In this document: positions 43,554 through 51,903 of the stretch, one piece after another
Layout of the letters: the number at the start of each line of letters is the position of its first letter
Position numbering within the stretch: position 1 is the stretch's first letter
Position numbers and translations under genes: made by a program
NCBI RefSeq assembly: GCF_900184225.1
Contig: NZ_FXWZ01000003.1
Location: forward strand, 1,181,684-1,245,683
Origin: Brevibacterium ihuae
Lineage (GTDB): Bacteria > Actinomycetota > Actinomycetes > Actinomycetales > Brevibacteriaceae
DNA length: 64,000 nt
Reading direction: 5' to 3'
Notes under the pieces: model-generated
Databases searched by the model: none
Told to the model about the DNA's origin: nothing
The model's input: only the letters and a program-made list of their open reading frames with translations

Positions 43554-44285
43554 ATGGGATCACAGCACGGCCGGACCGAGGACGATGGAGTCGGGGTGCT
43601 CGTCGTCGAGGACGAGAGCGTCGCGGCGAAGGCGCATGCCCAGTACGTGTCCCGGCTCGACGGCTTCCACGTCGCCGGGATCGCCCGGAACGCCACGCAG
43701 GCGCTCGCCGCTCTCAGCGGCCAGATCTACGGGATGGATCCCTCCCGGATCGCGCTCGTGCTCCTCGACATGAACCTCCCCGACGGCCACGGTCTGCAGC
43801 TGCTCCGCGCCATCCGCGGCAAGCACATCCCCGTCGACGTCGTCGCGGTCACCGCCGCCCGCGACCTCCAGGTCGTGCAGGAGGCGCTCTCGCTCGGCGT
43901 CGTCCAGTACATCATCAAGCCCTTCACCTTCCCGGTCTTCAAGAGCAAGCTCGAGGCCTATCTCGCCTACCGGGCGACGCTGGTCGCCGAGGACTCGGGC
44001 GCGGAGATGACGCAGCACGAGGTCGACGCCGCACTCGCCGCGATCGGCGCCGCCCCGGCGGTGGCCGCGCCGAAGGGCGTCCCGGAGGCCGTGCAGGAGC
44101 AGATCACCGCGGTGCTGTCCGACGGCTCCGCGCTGTCGGCCGCCGAGGTGGGCGAGCGGATCGGGGTTTCCCGCGTCACCGCCCGGCGCTATCTCGAGGC
44201 GCTCACCGATGCCGGCGGCCTCGACCGGCGCCCGCGCTACGGGTCTGCCGGCCGACCGGTGCTCGAGTACCGACTCCTCGACTGA
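43554..44285 (+). CDS. CitB/DcuR-family response regulator
   Basis: A 243-aa protein. The receiver domain has VVEDES, phospho-Asp72 in LVLLDMNLPDGHGLQLLRAI and a lysine in YIIKPF. The C-terminal helix-turn-helix (AEVGERIGVSRVTARRYLEA) is the CitB/DpiA type. It is the partner of the kinase 79 nt upstream. No dicarboxylate transporter gene lies next to it, so its targets are elsewhere or include distant loci in this window. Confidence 0.88.
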   Translation: MGSQHGRTEDDGVGVLVVEDESVAAKAHAQYVSRLDGFHVAGIARNATQALAALSGQIYGMDPSRIALVLLDMNLPDGHGLQLLRAIRGKHIPVDVVAVTAARDLQVVQEALSLGVVQYIIKPFTFPVFKSKLEAYLAYRATLVAEDSGAEMTQHEVDAALAAIGAAPAVAAPKGVPEAVQEQITAVLSDGSALSAAEVGERIGVSRVTARRYLEALTDAGGLDRRPRYGSAGRPVLEYRLLD

Positions 44286-44502
44286 TCGGGGGCGACGGGG
44301 ACGACTGCCAGCCGGGCTTCCGGCCCGCGTGCGGCGTTCCCGGCCCGCGTGCCGCGGCCCTGGCACGGGCGCCTCCCGGTGCGAGCACCTGGTTGATGGC
44401 GCGAGTGCCGCGCTCACGGTGCGGGCGCCTGACTCCCGGTGCGCGTGCTCCCATGCGGATGCGAGCGCCTCCCGCGCAGGTGCCTCCCGGGTCGGGGGGG
44501 CT

Positions 44503-45822
44503 TCAGCGTCCGGGGGCGAAGAGCGCGTCGGTGTAGGCGCTGCCGAAGACCGCCGCAGGATCGAGCCGGGCCCGCAGCTCCCGGAAGTCCTCGAACCGCG
44601 GGTACCGCTCAGAGAGCCCGGCGGCCTCGAGCGTACGGAGCTTGCCCCAGTGCGGCCGCCCGCCGAGCTCGAGGAGGATCTCCTCGATGCGCCGGAAGCA
44701 GTCCTCGAACGGGTCGCGGTGGAAGCGGTGGCAGGCGATGTACATCGACTCCCGGCCGTACGCGGTCGACAGCGGGACGTCGTCGGCGGCGGCCGTGCGG
44801 ACCTCGATCGGGAACGAGATCCGCCACCGCCGGCGCTCGATGAGGGCGCGGATCCGGGCGAGCGCCTCGGGTCCGGCGACAAGCGGCACCGCGTACTCCA
44901 TCTCGGTGAAGCGGACGCGGCGCGGTGAGACGAAGACCTCGTGGGCGGGCGCCCGGTAGAGGCGGTTCGAGGTCGCCGCGGCGGCGAGCCGGTTGAGCGC
45001 CGGGACGAGGGACGGGATGCGGTGGCCGAGCTCGCTGATCGCCCGCAGGCCCCCGTTGTCGAGGATCTCCTCGCTGACGAGCCGTGCGAGGCGACCGCGG
45101 GGACCAGCCGCGGGCATCCCGGCCGGTGCCGCCGCCCCGGGTGCGACCCGGACGTTCGTCTTGACGAGCGCGCGATCGGTGTGGGGGAACCCGTAGAACT
45201 CGAGGTGGTCGGCCGTGCGGGAGCGGTCGACGAAGGTCTCGAGGAGTGCGTCGAGGGACTCGGAGCGCTCGTGGGCGACGAGGTCGAACGCCGGCACGCA
45301 GGCGAGCTCGACCTCGGTGATGACGCCGAGTACGCCGACGCTGAGCCGAGCGAGATCGAACACCTCCGGCGCGGACTCGGAGGACAGCTCGTGCTGGGTC
45401 CCGTCGGCGGTGAGGAGGGTGAGGCCGGTGACCATCCCGGCGAACCCGGTGTGGCCGAGGCCGGTGCCGTGGGTGCCGGTCGAGATCGCCCCGGCGAGCG
45501 ACTGCGGGTCGACGTCGCCCTGATTGGCGAGCGCGAGACCGTAGGGGGCGAGGAGGCCGGGAACGTCGCGCAGCCGGGTGCCGGCGCGCAGCCGGACCCG
45601 CTTCCGTGCGGCATCGACGGCGATGACGCCGGAGAGCGCATCGAGCGAGACCATCGTTCCGGATCCGAGCGCCACGGGGGAGAACGAGTGCCCGGCCCCG
45701 ATGACGCGGATGCGGCGCCCCTGCTCGACGGAGGCGGCGATGCCGGTCGCGAGCTCCGCCTCGTCGGCGGGGGTGAGGAGGTCGACCGGGTGGGCGTGCG
45801 CGGTGCCCGACCACGTGCTCAC
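44503..45822 (-). CDS. FAD-linked sugar-1,4-lactone / alditol oxidase (D-arabinono-lactone oxidase family)
   Basis: A 439-aa protein from GTG 45822. The N-terminal VAO-type FAD domain has RIRVIGAGHSFSPVALG (a His of this motif carries covalent FAD in relatives), GAISTGTHGTGLGHTG and SVGVLGVITEVEL. The C-terminal ALO domain ends with RPHWGKLRTLEAAGLSERYP and AVFGSAYTDALF. Members oxidise aldonolactones or alditols, producing H2O2. It follows the PLP aldolase-like gene by 98 nt on the same strand; I recall this pair in other actinobacteria. Confidence 0.85.
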   Translation of the reverse strand: MSTWSGTAHAHPVDLLTPADEAELATGIAASVEQGRRIRVIGAGHSFSPVALGSGTMVSLDALSGVIAVDAARKRVRLRAGTRLRDVPGLLAPYGLALANQGDVDPQSLAGAISTGTHGTGLGHTGFAGMVTGLTLLTADGTQHELSSESAPEVFDLARLSVGVLGVITEVELACVPAFDLVAHERSESLDALLETFVDRSRTADHLEFYGFPHTDRALVKTNVRVAPGAAAPAGMPAAGPRGRLARLVSEEILDNGGLRAISELGHRIPSLVPALNRLAAAATSNRLYRAPAHEVFVSPRRVRFTEMEYAVPLVAGPEALARIRALIERRRWRISFPIEVRTAAADDVPLSTAYGRESMYIACHRFHRDPFEDCFRRIEEILLELGGRPHWGKLRTLEAAGLSERYPRFEDFRELRARLDPAAVFGSAYTDALFAPGR

Positions 45823-45920
45823 CCGCCGTCGGGCTCCCGGGCCGGACGCCCGGCCCGGGCCTCGGCGTCGCGCGTCGGATCCTCGTCCGTCTCGGGCCTG
45901 CGGGCCCCGATCCCTGCGCT

Positions 45921-47120
45921 TCAGTGCGTCCACCCCGATCCGCGATACGTCGGCCACGTCGCGACGACGGTGCCGTCGTCCACCACATGGTATTCCGTGA
46001 GGTGCTCGGCGAGCTCGCCCGCCTTCGCGTGGCGGAACAGCACGTGATCGCCGATCGCCAGCTCCGCGGTCCCCGGCCCGTGGAGCGGCGTCTGCACCTC
46101 GCCCGGGCCCTCCGTCGGGGCGTACCGGAGTCCGGGCGGCCACACGGGAACCGGCAGCCGGTCGGTCCCGGGCGGGCCCGAGGCGACCCAGCCGCCGCCG
46201 TACACGGTGACCCAGCCGGGGGCGGGCACGCGGACCACCGGGGTGGCGAAGAAGGCCGCGGGCTCGTGGCGGAAGCCCCGATACCCGTCGAACAGGTGGG
46301 GGGAGAGCAGCCCGGAGCCGGCGGCGACCTCGGTGAGGGTGCCCTCGGCGACGCTCGATTCGAGCGAGCCGGTGCCGCCGCCGTTGACGAACTCGAGGTC
46401 GGCGGCGGCGCGGATATCGGCGATGACGCGGGTCCGGCGCTCGGCCAGCTCCGCGATGGACAGGCGGCGCACGGACCGCACGACGAGGGCGCGGGGATCG
46501 GCACCGGCGTCGCCGAGCCCGGCGATCTGGCCCTCGTAGGACAGGACGCCGACGAGCCGGCAGCCCGGGCGGGACGCGATCTGCTCGACGAGGGCGAGCG
46601 CCTCGGCGGATCCCCGGACCGGGCTGCGGCGCGCTCCCAAGTGCACGCGACCGCGGGTGAGGCGCGAGGCCGGGCGGAAGGACGCATCGACCTCGATGCA
46701 CAGGCGCACGGGCGGGCGGGAGCCGGGAGCATGATCGCGGAGCGCGGCGAGGACCAGGTCGACCCCGGTGGTCGAGTCGACGACGAGGGTGATGTGGGAC
46801 AGTGCGTCGGCGTCGGTGGCGAGAGCGCGGAGGGCGCCGCGGTGGACCGTCGGATAGGCGACGAGGATGTCGCGGAATCCGCGCCGGTGGAGATCGAGCG
46901 CCTTCGGGAGGGAGAAGGCGAGGAGGCCGCGGCAGCCGTCGGCGGCGAGGACCCGGTCGAGGACGGCGGGGACCCGCACGGATTTCTTCGCGACGCGGAT
47001 CGGCAGTCCGCCCGCGCGCCGGCGCAGAGCGGCGATGTTGCGGTCGAGGGCGGCGAGGTCGATGACCCCGAGGGGGCCGTCCACCCCGGCGATCGCTCTC
47101 ATTACTGACGAGTAGGCCAT
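45921..47120 (-). CDS. PLP-dependent amino acid deaminase/aldolase (alanine racemase-like fold)
   Basis: A 399-aa protein with an N-terminal alanine-racemase TIM barrel (VIDLAALDRNIAALRRRAGG, PIRVAKKSVRVPAVL with the PLP lysine, VGVLSYEGQIAG, EFVNGGGTGSLES) and a C-terminal D-serine dehydratase-like beta domain (PVWPPGLRYAPTEGPGEVQ, ELAIGDHVLFRHAKAGELAE). Relatives are D-threonine aldolases and D-serine dehydratases. The leaderless start has TAGACT 6 nt before ATG 47120. The lactone oxidase gene follows. Confidence 0.84.
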   Translation of the reverse strand: MAYSSVMRAIAGVDGPLGVIDLAALDRNIAALRRRAGGLPIRVAKKSVRVPAVLDRVLAADGCRGLLAFSLPKALDLHRRGFRDILVAYPTVHRGALRALATDADALSHITLVVDSTTGVDLVLAALRDHAPGSRPPVRLCIEVDASFRPASRLTRGRVHLGARRSPVRGSAEALALVEQIASRPGCRLVGVLSYEGQIAGLGDAGADPRALVVRSVRRLSIAELAERRTRVIADIRAAADLEFVNGGGTGSLESSVAEGTLTEVAAGSGLLSPHLFDGYRGFRHEPAAFFATPVVRVPAPGWVTVYGGGWVASGPPGTDRLPVPVWPPGLRYAPTEGPGEVQTPLHGPGTAELAIGDHVLFRHAKAGELAEHLTEYHVVDDGTVVATWPTYRGSGWTH

Positions 47121-47126
47121 GGGGGA

Positions 47127-47132
47127 AGTCTA
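47127..47132 (-). promoter_or_regulatory. -10 element TAGACT
   Basis: Bottom strand, 6 nt before ATG 47120; in the 69-bp spacer divergent from the dehydrogenase gene. Confidence 0.55.
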
Positions 47133-47177
47133 GAGCAGGGAGGCCCCGGGCGACCCGGCTCGAGCAGAGTGATCTGA

Positions 47178-47183
47178 CACAAT
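47178..47183 (+). promoter_or_regulatory. -10 element CACAAT
   Basis: Six nt before ATG 47190. Confidence 0.45.
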
Positions 47184-47189
47184 CGCGGG

Positions 47190-48812
47190 ATGACTGCCGC
47201 ATCCTCCGCCCTCCGCACCGCCGATAGTCCCGAGCGCTCCGACGCCTCCAGCCGGGCGCTGCTCGCGCTGCCGGAGAGGCTCCGCGAGTTCCTCGCCGCC
47301 GATCCGCTCGCCGATGCCGCGGGTTCCGGTCCCGCCATCGAGGTCGACGCCCCCTTCACCGGGGAGCGCCTCGCATCCTTCGCCGCGAACACCGCCGCGG
47401 ACGTCGAGCGCAAGGTGCGCACGGCCGCGATCGCCGCCCGCGCCTGGGCGAACCGGCCCGTGCGGGAGCGGGCCGCGGTGCTGCTCCGGCTCCATACCCT
47501 CATCCGCTCCCACGAGGAGCTGCTCCTCGACGTCATCCAGGCGGAGAACGGGAAGTCCCGACAGCACGCCTACGACGAGGTGCTCGACGCCTACAACGTG
47601 TGCCGCTACTACGGGGTGACGGCGCCGCGGGTGCTCCGTCCGCAGCCGCGGCGGGGCGCGGTCCCCGGCCTCACCACGACGCGCGTCGACCACTCCCCGC
47701 TCGGCGTCGTCGGGTTCATCAGTCCGTGGAACTATCCGCTCTCCCTCGGCGGGACGGATCTGCTCGCGGCGCTCGCGGCGGGCAATGCGGTCGTCCACAA
47801 GCCCGATTCGCGGACCCCGCTCTCGGCCGTTCTCGTCCGCCGCCTCGCCGTGAGCGCGGGACTGCCCGCTGACGTGTGGCAGCTCGTTCCCGGCGAGGTC
47901 GAGGCGGTGAGCGCACCGCTCCTCGACGGGGTCGACGGGCTGTCCTTCACCGGCTCCACCCGGGCCGGCCGCGCGGTGGCCGCCGAGGCGGCATCGCGGC
48001 TGCTGCCCACCGCCCTCGAGCTCGGGGGCAAGAACCCGATGATCGTGTGCGCGGATGCGGACCTCGACGCCGCTGTCGCCGGTGCGGTGCGCGGCGCGTT
48101 CAGCTCGAGCGGCCAGCTGTGCCTCTCGATCGAGCGGATCTACGTCGCCCGCCCGGTGTTCGAGGAGTTCTGCACGCGGTTCGCGGAGGCGGCCCGTGCC
48201 CTGTCGATGGGGGCCGCGTTCGACTACTCGTGCGAGATCGGGACCCTGACCTCGGCCGGGCAGCTCGACCGGGTTCGGGACCACGTCGACGATGCGACCG
48301 CCCGGGGCGCGCGGGTCCTCGCCGGCGGCCGGGCCCGCCCGGAACTCGGCCCGTACTTCTTCGAGCCGACCGTGCTCGTCGACGTCCCGGAGTCCGCGGC
48401 ACTCTCCCGCGAGGAGACCTTCGGCCCCGTCGTCGCGGTCCATCCCTTCGCCGACGAGGACGCGGCGGTCCGCGCCGCGAACGACACCCCGTACGGTCTC
48501 AACGCGAGCGTGTTCGCCGGTTCGAAGCGCCGCGGAACGGCCGTGGCCCGGCGGCTCGATGCCGGGATGGTCAACGTCGGCGAGGCCTTCGCCGCGGCGT
48601 GGGGCTCGATCGATGCGCCCTCCGGCGGCGTCAAGGCCTCCGGGCTGGGGCACCGCCACGGGCCGGAGGGGCTGCTCCAGTTCACCCGCACCCGCACGAT
48701 CGCCCACCAGGCGCTGCTCCCGCTCGCGCCGAGCGGATCACTCACCCCGGAGCGATTCCAGCAGGTCATGACCGGCGCCCTCGACGTCCTGCGCGCCCTC
48801 CGGATGAAGTGA
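47190..48812 (+). CDS. gabD2: Succinate-semialdehyde dehydrogenase
   Basis: A 540-aa aldehyde dehydrogenase. NAD(P)-binding and catalytic strings are GVVGFISPWNYPLSLGGTDL, GLSFTGSTRAGRAVAAEAA, LELGGKNPMIV (general base) and SSSGQLCLSIERIYV (nucleophile Cys). The length, N-terminal extension and GQLCLSIER match the actinobacterial GabD2 type, which oxidises succinic semialdehyde to succinate in GABA or 2-oxoglutarate metabolism. No gabT is adjacent. It is convergent with purB. Confidence 0.87.
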   Translation: MTAASSALRTADSPERSDASSRALLALPERLREFLAADPLADAAGSGPAIEVDAPFTGERLASFAANTAADVERKVRTAAIAARAWANRPVRERAAVLLRLHTLIRSHEELLLDVIQAENGKSRQHAYDEVLDAYNVCRYYGVTAPRVLRPQPRRGAVPGLTTTRVDHSPLGVVGFISPWNYPLSLGGTDLLAALAAGNAVVHKPDSRTPLSAVLVRRLAVSAGLPADVWQLVPGEVEAVSAPLLDGVDGLSFTGSTRAGRAVAAEAASRLLPTALELGGKNPMIVCADADLDAAVAGAVRGAFSSSGQLCLSIERIYVARPVFEEFCTRFAEAARALSMGAAFDYSCEIGTLTSAGQLDRVRDHVDDATARGARVLAGGRARPELGPYFFEPTVLVDVPESAALSREETFGPVVAVHPFADEDAAVRAANDTPYGLNASVFAGSKRRGTAVARRLDAGMVNVGEAFAAAWGSIDAPSGGVKASGLGHRHGPEGLLQFTRTRTIAHQALLPLAPSGSLTPERFQQVMTGALDVLRALRMK

Positions 48813-49181
48813 AGGATCGGCCCGGTCGCGCGAGGGTTCGCTCCAGGCGGGGGTCGATCCGGGCTGGCCTGAGGGGTTGGCCCGGGGTTGCGTAAGCGGC
48901 TGATCCGGCAGATGACGACAGAAACTGCGATGGCCGACGGAAACTTCGCAGTTTCCGCCAGTCATCGCAGTTTTCGTTGTCGGTTCGGTGCGCGAGTTCA
49001 GTCGTCCACTGCAGCTTCTGTTGACCGGTGCAGTTCCCGTTGCCGCTGCGGCGCGCGACCGATCGGACCGGCGCATGCAGCGGAGTGCTGACCGGCCCGG
49101 GGCCGCACCGTGCGACCGGACCGCCAGGGGCTACTCGGACGGAGCGGCCGGGGACCAGCCCTGTGCGCGGTCGGCCGGGGG
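48813..49181. other. Non-coding spacer between convergent genes with nested inverted repeats
   Basis: No gene is seen. Outer arms 48914-48932 and 48963-48981 pair at 18 of 19 positions (two of them G-T wobbles) and enclose a perfect 7-bp stem, CGGAAAC/GTTTCCG (48938-48957). GCAGTT-type words recur to about 49045. It is probably a bidirectional terminator; the following 49050-49181 holds only GC-rich sequence. Confidence 0.6.
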
Positions 49182-50624
49182 TCAGGCCTGCGTGCGGTCG
49201 GTCGGGCGGTTCTGCCAGGCGGCGGCCTCGGCGCGGGCGAGATCCGCGGCCAGGCCGGTGTATGTCGCCGGGCTGAGCGCGGCGAGCCGCTCGGTCTCCG
49301 CCTCCGGCAGACCGAGCGAGCGCACGAACTCCTCGAGCTCCGTACGCCCCACTCGGTGGCCGCGGGTGAGCTCCTTGAGCTTCTCGTAGGGGTTCTCCAT
49401 CCCGGGCACGCCCTGGAGGTACGCGGCGCGCATGACCGATTGGATCGCCTCCGCGAGCACCTCCCAGTTCGCGTCGAGGTCCGCATCGAGGGCGGTGGTG
49501 CTGATCGCGAGCTTGTCGAGGCCCTTGACGAGGTTGTTGAGCGCGAGCACCGAGTGCCCGAGAGCCACGCCGATGTTGCGCTGGGACGTCGAGTCGGTGA
49601 GGTCGCGCTGCATCCGGCTCGTCACCAGGGTCGAGGCGAGCGAGTCGAGGAGGGCGCACGAGAGCTCGAGATTCGCCTCGGCGTTCTCGAACCGGATCGG
49701 GTTGACCTTGTGCGGCATCGTCGACGAACCGGTGGCACCCTCGACCGGGATCTGGGTGAAGTAGTTCATCGAGATGTAGGTCCACATGTCGGTCGCGAGG
49801 TTGTGGGCGATCCGGTTGAACCGCGCGACGTCGGCGTAGAGCTCCGCCTGCCAGTCGTGGGACTCGATCTGAGTGGTGAGCGGGTTGAAGGTCAGGCCGA
49901 GCTTCTCGACGAACGCGCGGGCGAGGGCGGGCCAGTCGGCGCCGGGGACGGTGACCGTGTGGGCGGCGTAGGTGCCGGTCGCGCCGTTGATCTTGCCGAG
50001 GTACTCCGTCGCTGCGATCCGGTCGTACTGCCGGTGGAGGCGGTGGACGACGACGGCGAGCTCCTTGCCCATCGTCGTCGGGGTCGCCGGCTGTCCGTGG
50101 GTGTGGGAGAGCATGGGGACGTCGGCGAGGTCGGCGGCCATCGCGGCGAGGGCGTCGATGAGCGCAGCGGCGCGGGGCAGCCACACGGTCTCGATCGCGC
50201 CCTTGATCCCCACCGCGTAGGACAGGTTGTTGATGTCCTCGGAGGTGCAGCAGAAGTGGACGAGCTCGGCGAGGTCGTCGGCGCCGATCTGGCTCAGCGC
50301 CTCCTTGATCGTGTACTCGACGGCCTTGACGTCGTGGACCGTGACGGCCTCGAAGGTCGCGAGCTGGGAGATCGTCTCGTGGTCGAAGCCGGTGACGAGC
50401 GAGCGGAGCTGCTCCGTCTCATCGTCGAGGAGCGCGCGGGTGCCGGGGACGACGGAATTCTCCGCGAGGTGGATGAACCATTCGACCTCGACATGGATCC
50501 GGTCGCGGTTGAGGGCGGCCTCGGAGAGGAAGTCGACGAGCGGGGCGGCATCGGCCCGGTAGCGGCCGTCGAGCGGTCCGAGGGCGATGGCGGGATCGAG
50601 CTGGGCGAGAGTCACGCGAGTCAT
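49182..50624 (-). CDS. purB: Adenylosuccinate lyase
   Basis: A 480-aa enzyme of the fumarase/aspartase superfamily. The signature loop GSSTMPHKVNPIRFENAEAN, HFCCTSEDINNLSYA and MLSHTHGQPATPTTMGKEL contain the catalytic Ser and His residues. It cleaves SAICAR and adenylosuccinate in purine synthesis. Length and LDGRYR opening match the longer PurB form found in proteobacteria and some actinobacteria. GAAGAT 6 nt before ATG 50624 may be its -10. Confidence 0.93.
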   Translation of the reverse strand: MTRVTLAQLDPAIALGPLDGRYRADAAPLVDFLSEAALNRDRIHVEVEWFIHLAENSVVPGTRALLDDETEQLRSLVTGFDHETISQLATFEAVTVHDVKAVEYTIKEALSQIGADDLAELVHFCCTSEDINNLSYAVGIKGAIETVWLPRAAALIDALAAMAADLADVPMLSHTHGQPATPTTMGKELAVVVHRLHRQYDRIAATEYLGKINGATGTYAAHTVTVPGADWPALARAFVEKLGLTFNPLTTQIESHDWQAELYADVARFNRIAHNLATDMWTYISMNYFTQIPVEGATGSSTMPHKVNPIRFENAEANLELSCALLDSLASTLVTSRMQRDLTDSTSQRNIGVALGHSVLALNNLVKGLDKLAISTTALDADLDANWEVLAEAIQSVMRAAYLQGVPGMENPYEKLKELTRGHRVGRTELEEFVRSLGLPEAETERLAALSPATYTGLAADLARAEAAAWQNRPTDRTQA

Positions 50625-50896
50625 GTGCCCATCTTCGCACGCACTCTCCGCGGACGGGCGGGGCGTCCGGACGGCGGTCGCCCCGCGTTCCCGGGGGCGG
50701 AGGATCGTGCGCCGATGACCGGGGAGGGACCGCTGCGTATCGGGTATGCCGGCCCGGAGATGACCGGTGCATGGCTGCGCCGGCTCGGGGACGACCGGTG
50801 CACGGCTGCGGTCGCCCGGTGTGGATGCGTGCGCCGTCTTCCACAGGGCGATCCGGCGACTGTCGGTGGGACCGTCGCAGGGAGCACCGTGGAGGC

Positions 50897-51160
50897 ATGC
50901 TCATCGACGAACTCGAGACGAACCAGCGGATGTGGCAGGAGGCCGCGGACTCCCTCGCGGAGCTCGCGGACCGGTGCCGGCGCGGGGGTTCGGCGGAGTG
51001 GGTGTCGGTGGCGGCGGATCGGTTCCGGGAGGAGCTCGCCGACCGCGCTGCCGAACTCGCCCGGCTGCACGAACTCGCACTCGAGGTGGTCGACGCCTAC
51101 GCCCGGCACGTCCCTGCTGTCCACGAGGCCGAGATCCCCTCCGGTGCCCTCCTGCTGTGA
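50897..51160 (+). CDS. WXG100-like small helical protein
   Basis: An 87-aa all-helical protein from ATG 50897. After the first helix (MLIDELETNQRMWQEAADSL) a turn with GGSAEWVSVAADRFREEL gives a W-x-S rather than W-x-G turn, and a second long helix follows (LARLHELALEVVDAYARHV). Length, two-helix hairpin and tryptophan at the turn are those of ESX/WXG100 proteins, which leave by type VII secretion as dimers, sometimes as chaperones of larger effectors. No secretion ATPase is in the window. The next gene starts inside its stop codon (GTGA). CACCGT 6 nt upstream may be a -10. Confidence 0.65.
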   Translation: MLIDELETNQRMWQEAADSLAELADRCRRGGSAEWVSVAADRFREELADRAAELARLHELALEVVDAYARHVPAVHEAEIPSGALLL

Positions 51161-51903
51161 GCGATGGGCAGGCGATGGGGAGTCGGCGTCCCGCGGTGCA
51201 GCGGGGCGGGACCGCTGTGCCCGGATCTCCTTCCACGCAGCCGGACGGGCCGGGGGCCACCACCTGGATCCCGTTCACCGCCGACCGGGTCCTCGACCTG
51301 CCGCCGGACCTGCAGGCCGGCTGGCCGGAGTCGATGACACCGCATTCGGTGAGCTGCGCGGTGGATGCCGGCCCGCGCACACGGGCACTCGAGCTCGCCC
51401 GTGCGGTGCGGGCGGGTTCCCCTCGTCCCGATCTCTCCGCCCTGTGGGTGGCGCGCGCGGCGGGGATCCTCGGTGGTGCTCCGGTCGTCGGGGAGTTCCA
51501 CCTCCTCGCGCCGGGGCTGCGGATCATCGCGAGCGCGGGCGTGCGGGGACGTGCGTGCTGCGTGGTCTGGCGCTGGGTCCCGTCCGGAGGTGGGGAGGAG
51601 CATCCCAGCGATGGCATCCTGTTCGGTCGCATCGATCGGGCGCCGCGTCTCCCGGAGCTCGTCGCCGGACTCGTCGGAGCCCAGCCGCCCCGCGCCGTCC
51701 TCGGAGTCCTCGGGCACCGCGGCGATGCCCCCGACCCCTGGTGGCTCGGGGACGGCGGGGTGGGTGCGGGACTGGGAGCGCTGCGGGATCGGACAGCGGC
51801 GCGGGTCCGGTCCGCGCTCGCCGGCGCAGTGCTCCGAGCCGCGGGCGAGGTGGGTCCGGCCGCCGGTACCGCATCGGGCAGGAGGGGTGCCGATGGCGCA
51901 TGA
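51157..51903 (+). CDS. Hypothetical protein of the WXG-like/hydrolase cassette
   Basis: A 248-aa protein of unknown family. GTG 51157 overlaps the previous stop and its own stop overlaps the next ATG by 11 bp, so all three genes are translationally coupled. A disordered N-terminus precedes WIPFTADRVLDLPPDLQAGW, and the core reads APVVGEFHLLAPGLRIIASAG and RACCVVWRWVP, suggesting a beta-rich domain. No signal or membrane helix is seen. By position it could be an EspG-like chaperone, an adaptor or an immunity protein; nothing in the sequence decides this. Confidence 0.65.
   Translation: MSDGQAMGSRRPAVQRGGTAVPGSPSTQPDGPGATTWIPFTADRVLDLPPDLQAGWPESMTPHSVSCAVDAGPRTRALELARAVRAGSPRPDLSALWVARAAGILGGAPVVGEFHLLAPGLRIIASAGVRGRACCVVWRWVPSGGGEEHPSDGILFGRIDRAPRLPELVAGLVGAQPPRAVLGVLGHRGDAPDPWWLGDGGVGAGLGALRDRTAARVRSALAGAVLRAAGEVGPAAGTASGRRGADGA

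Noticed and set aside
44286..44502. Possible CRISPR-like or repeat array after the CitB-type regulator
   Set aside because: Words such as GGTGCGNGC recur but spacing is irregular and identity low; it is GC-rich simple sequence.
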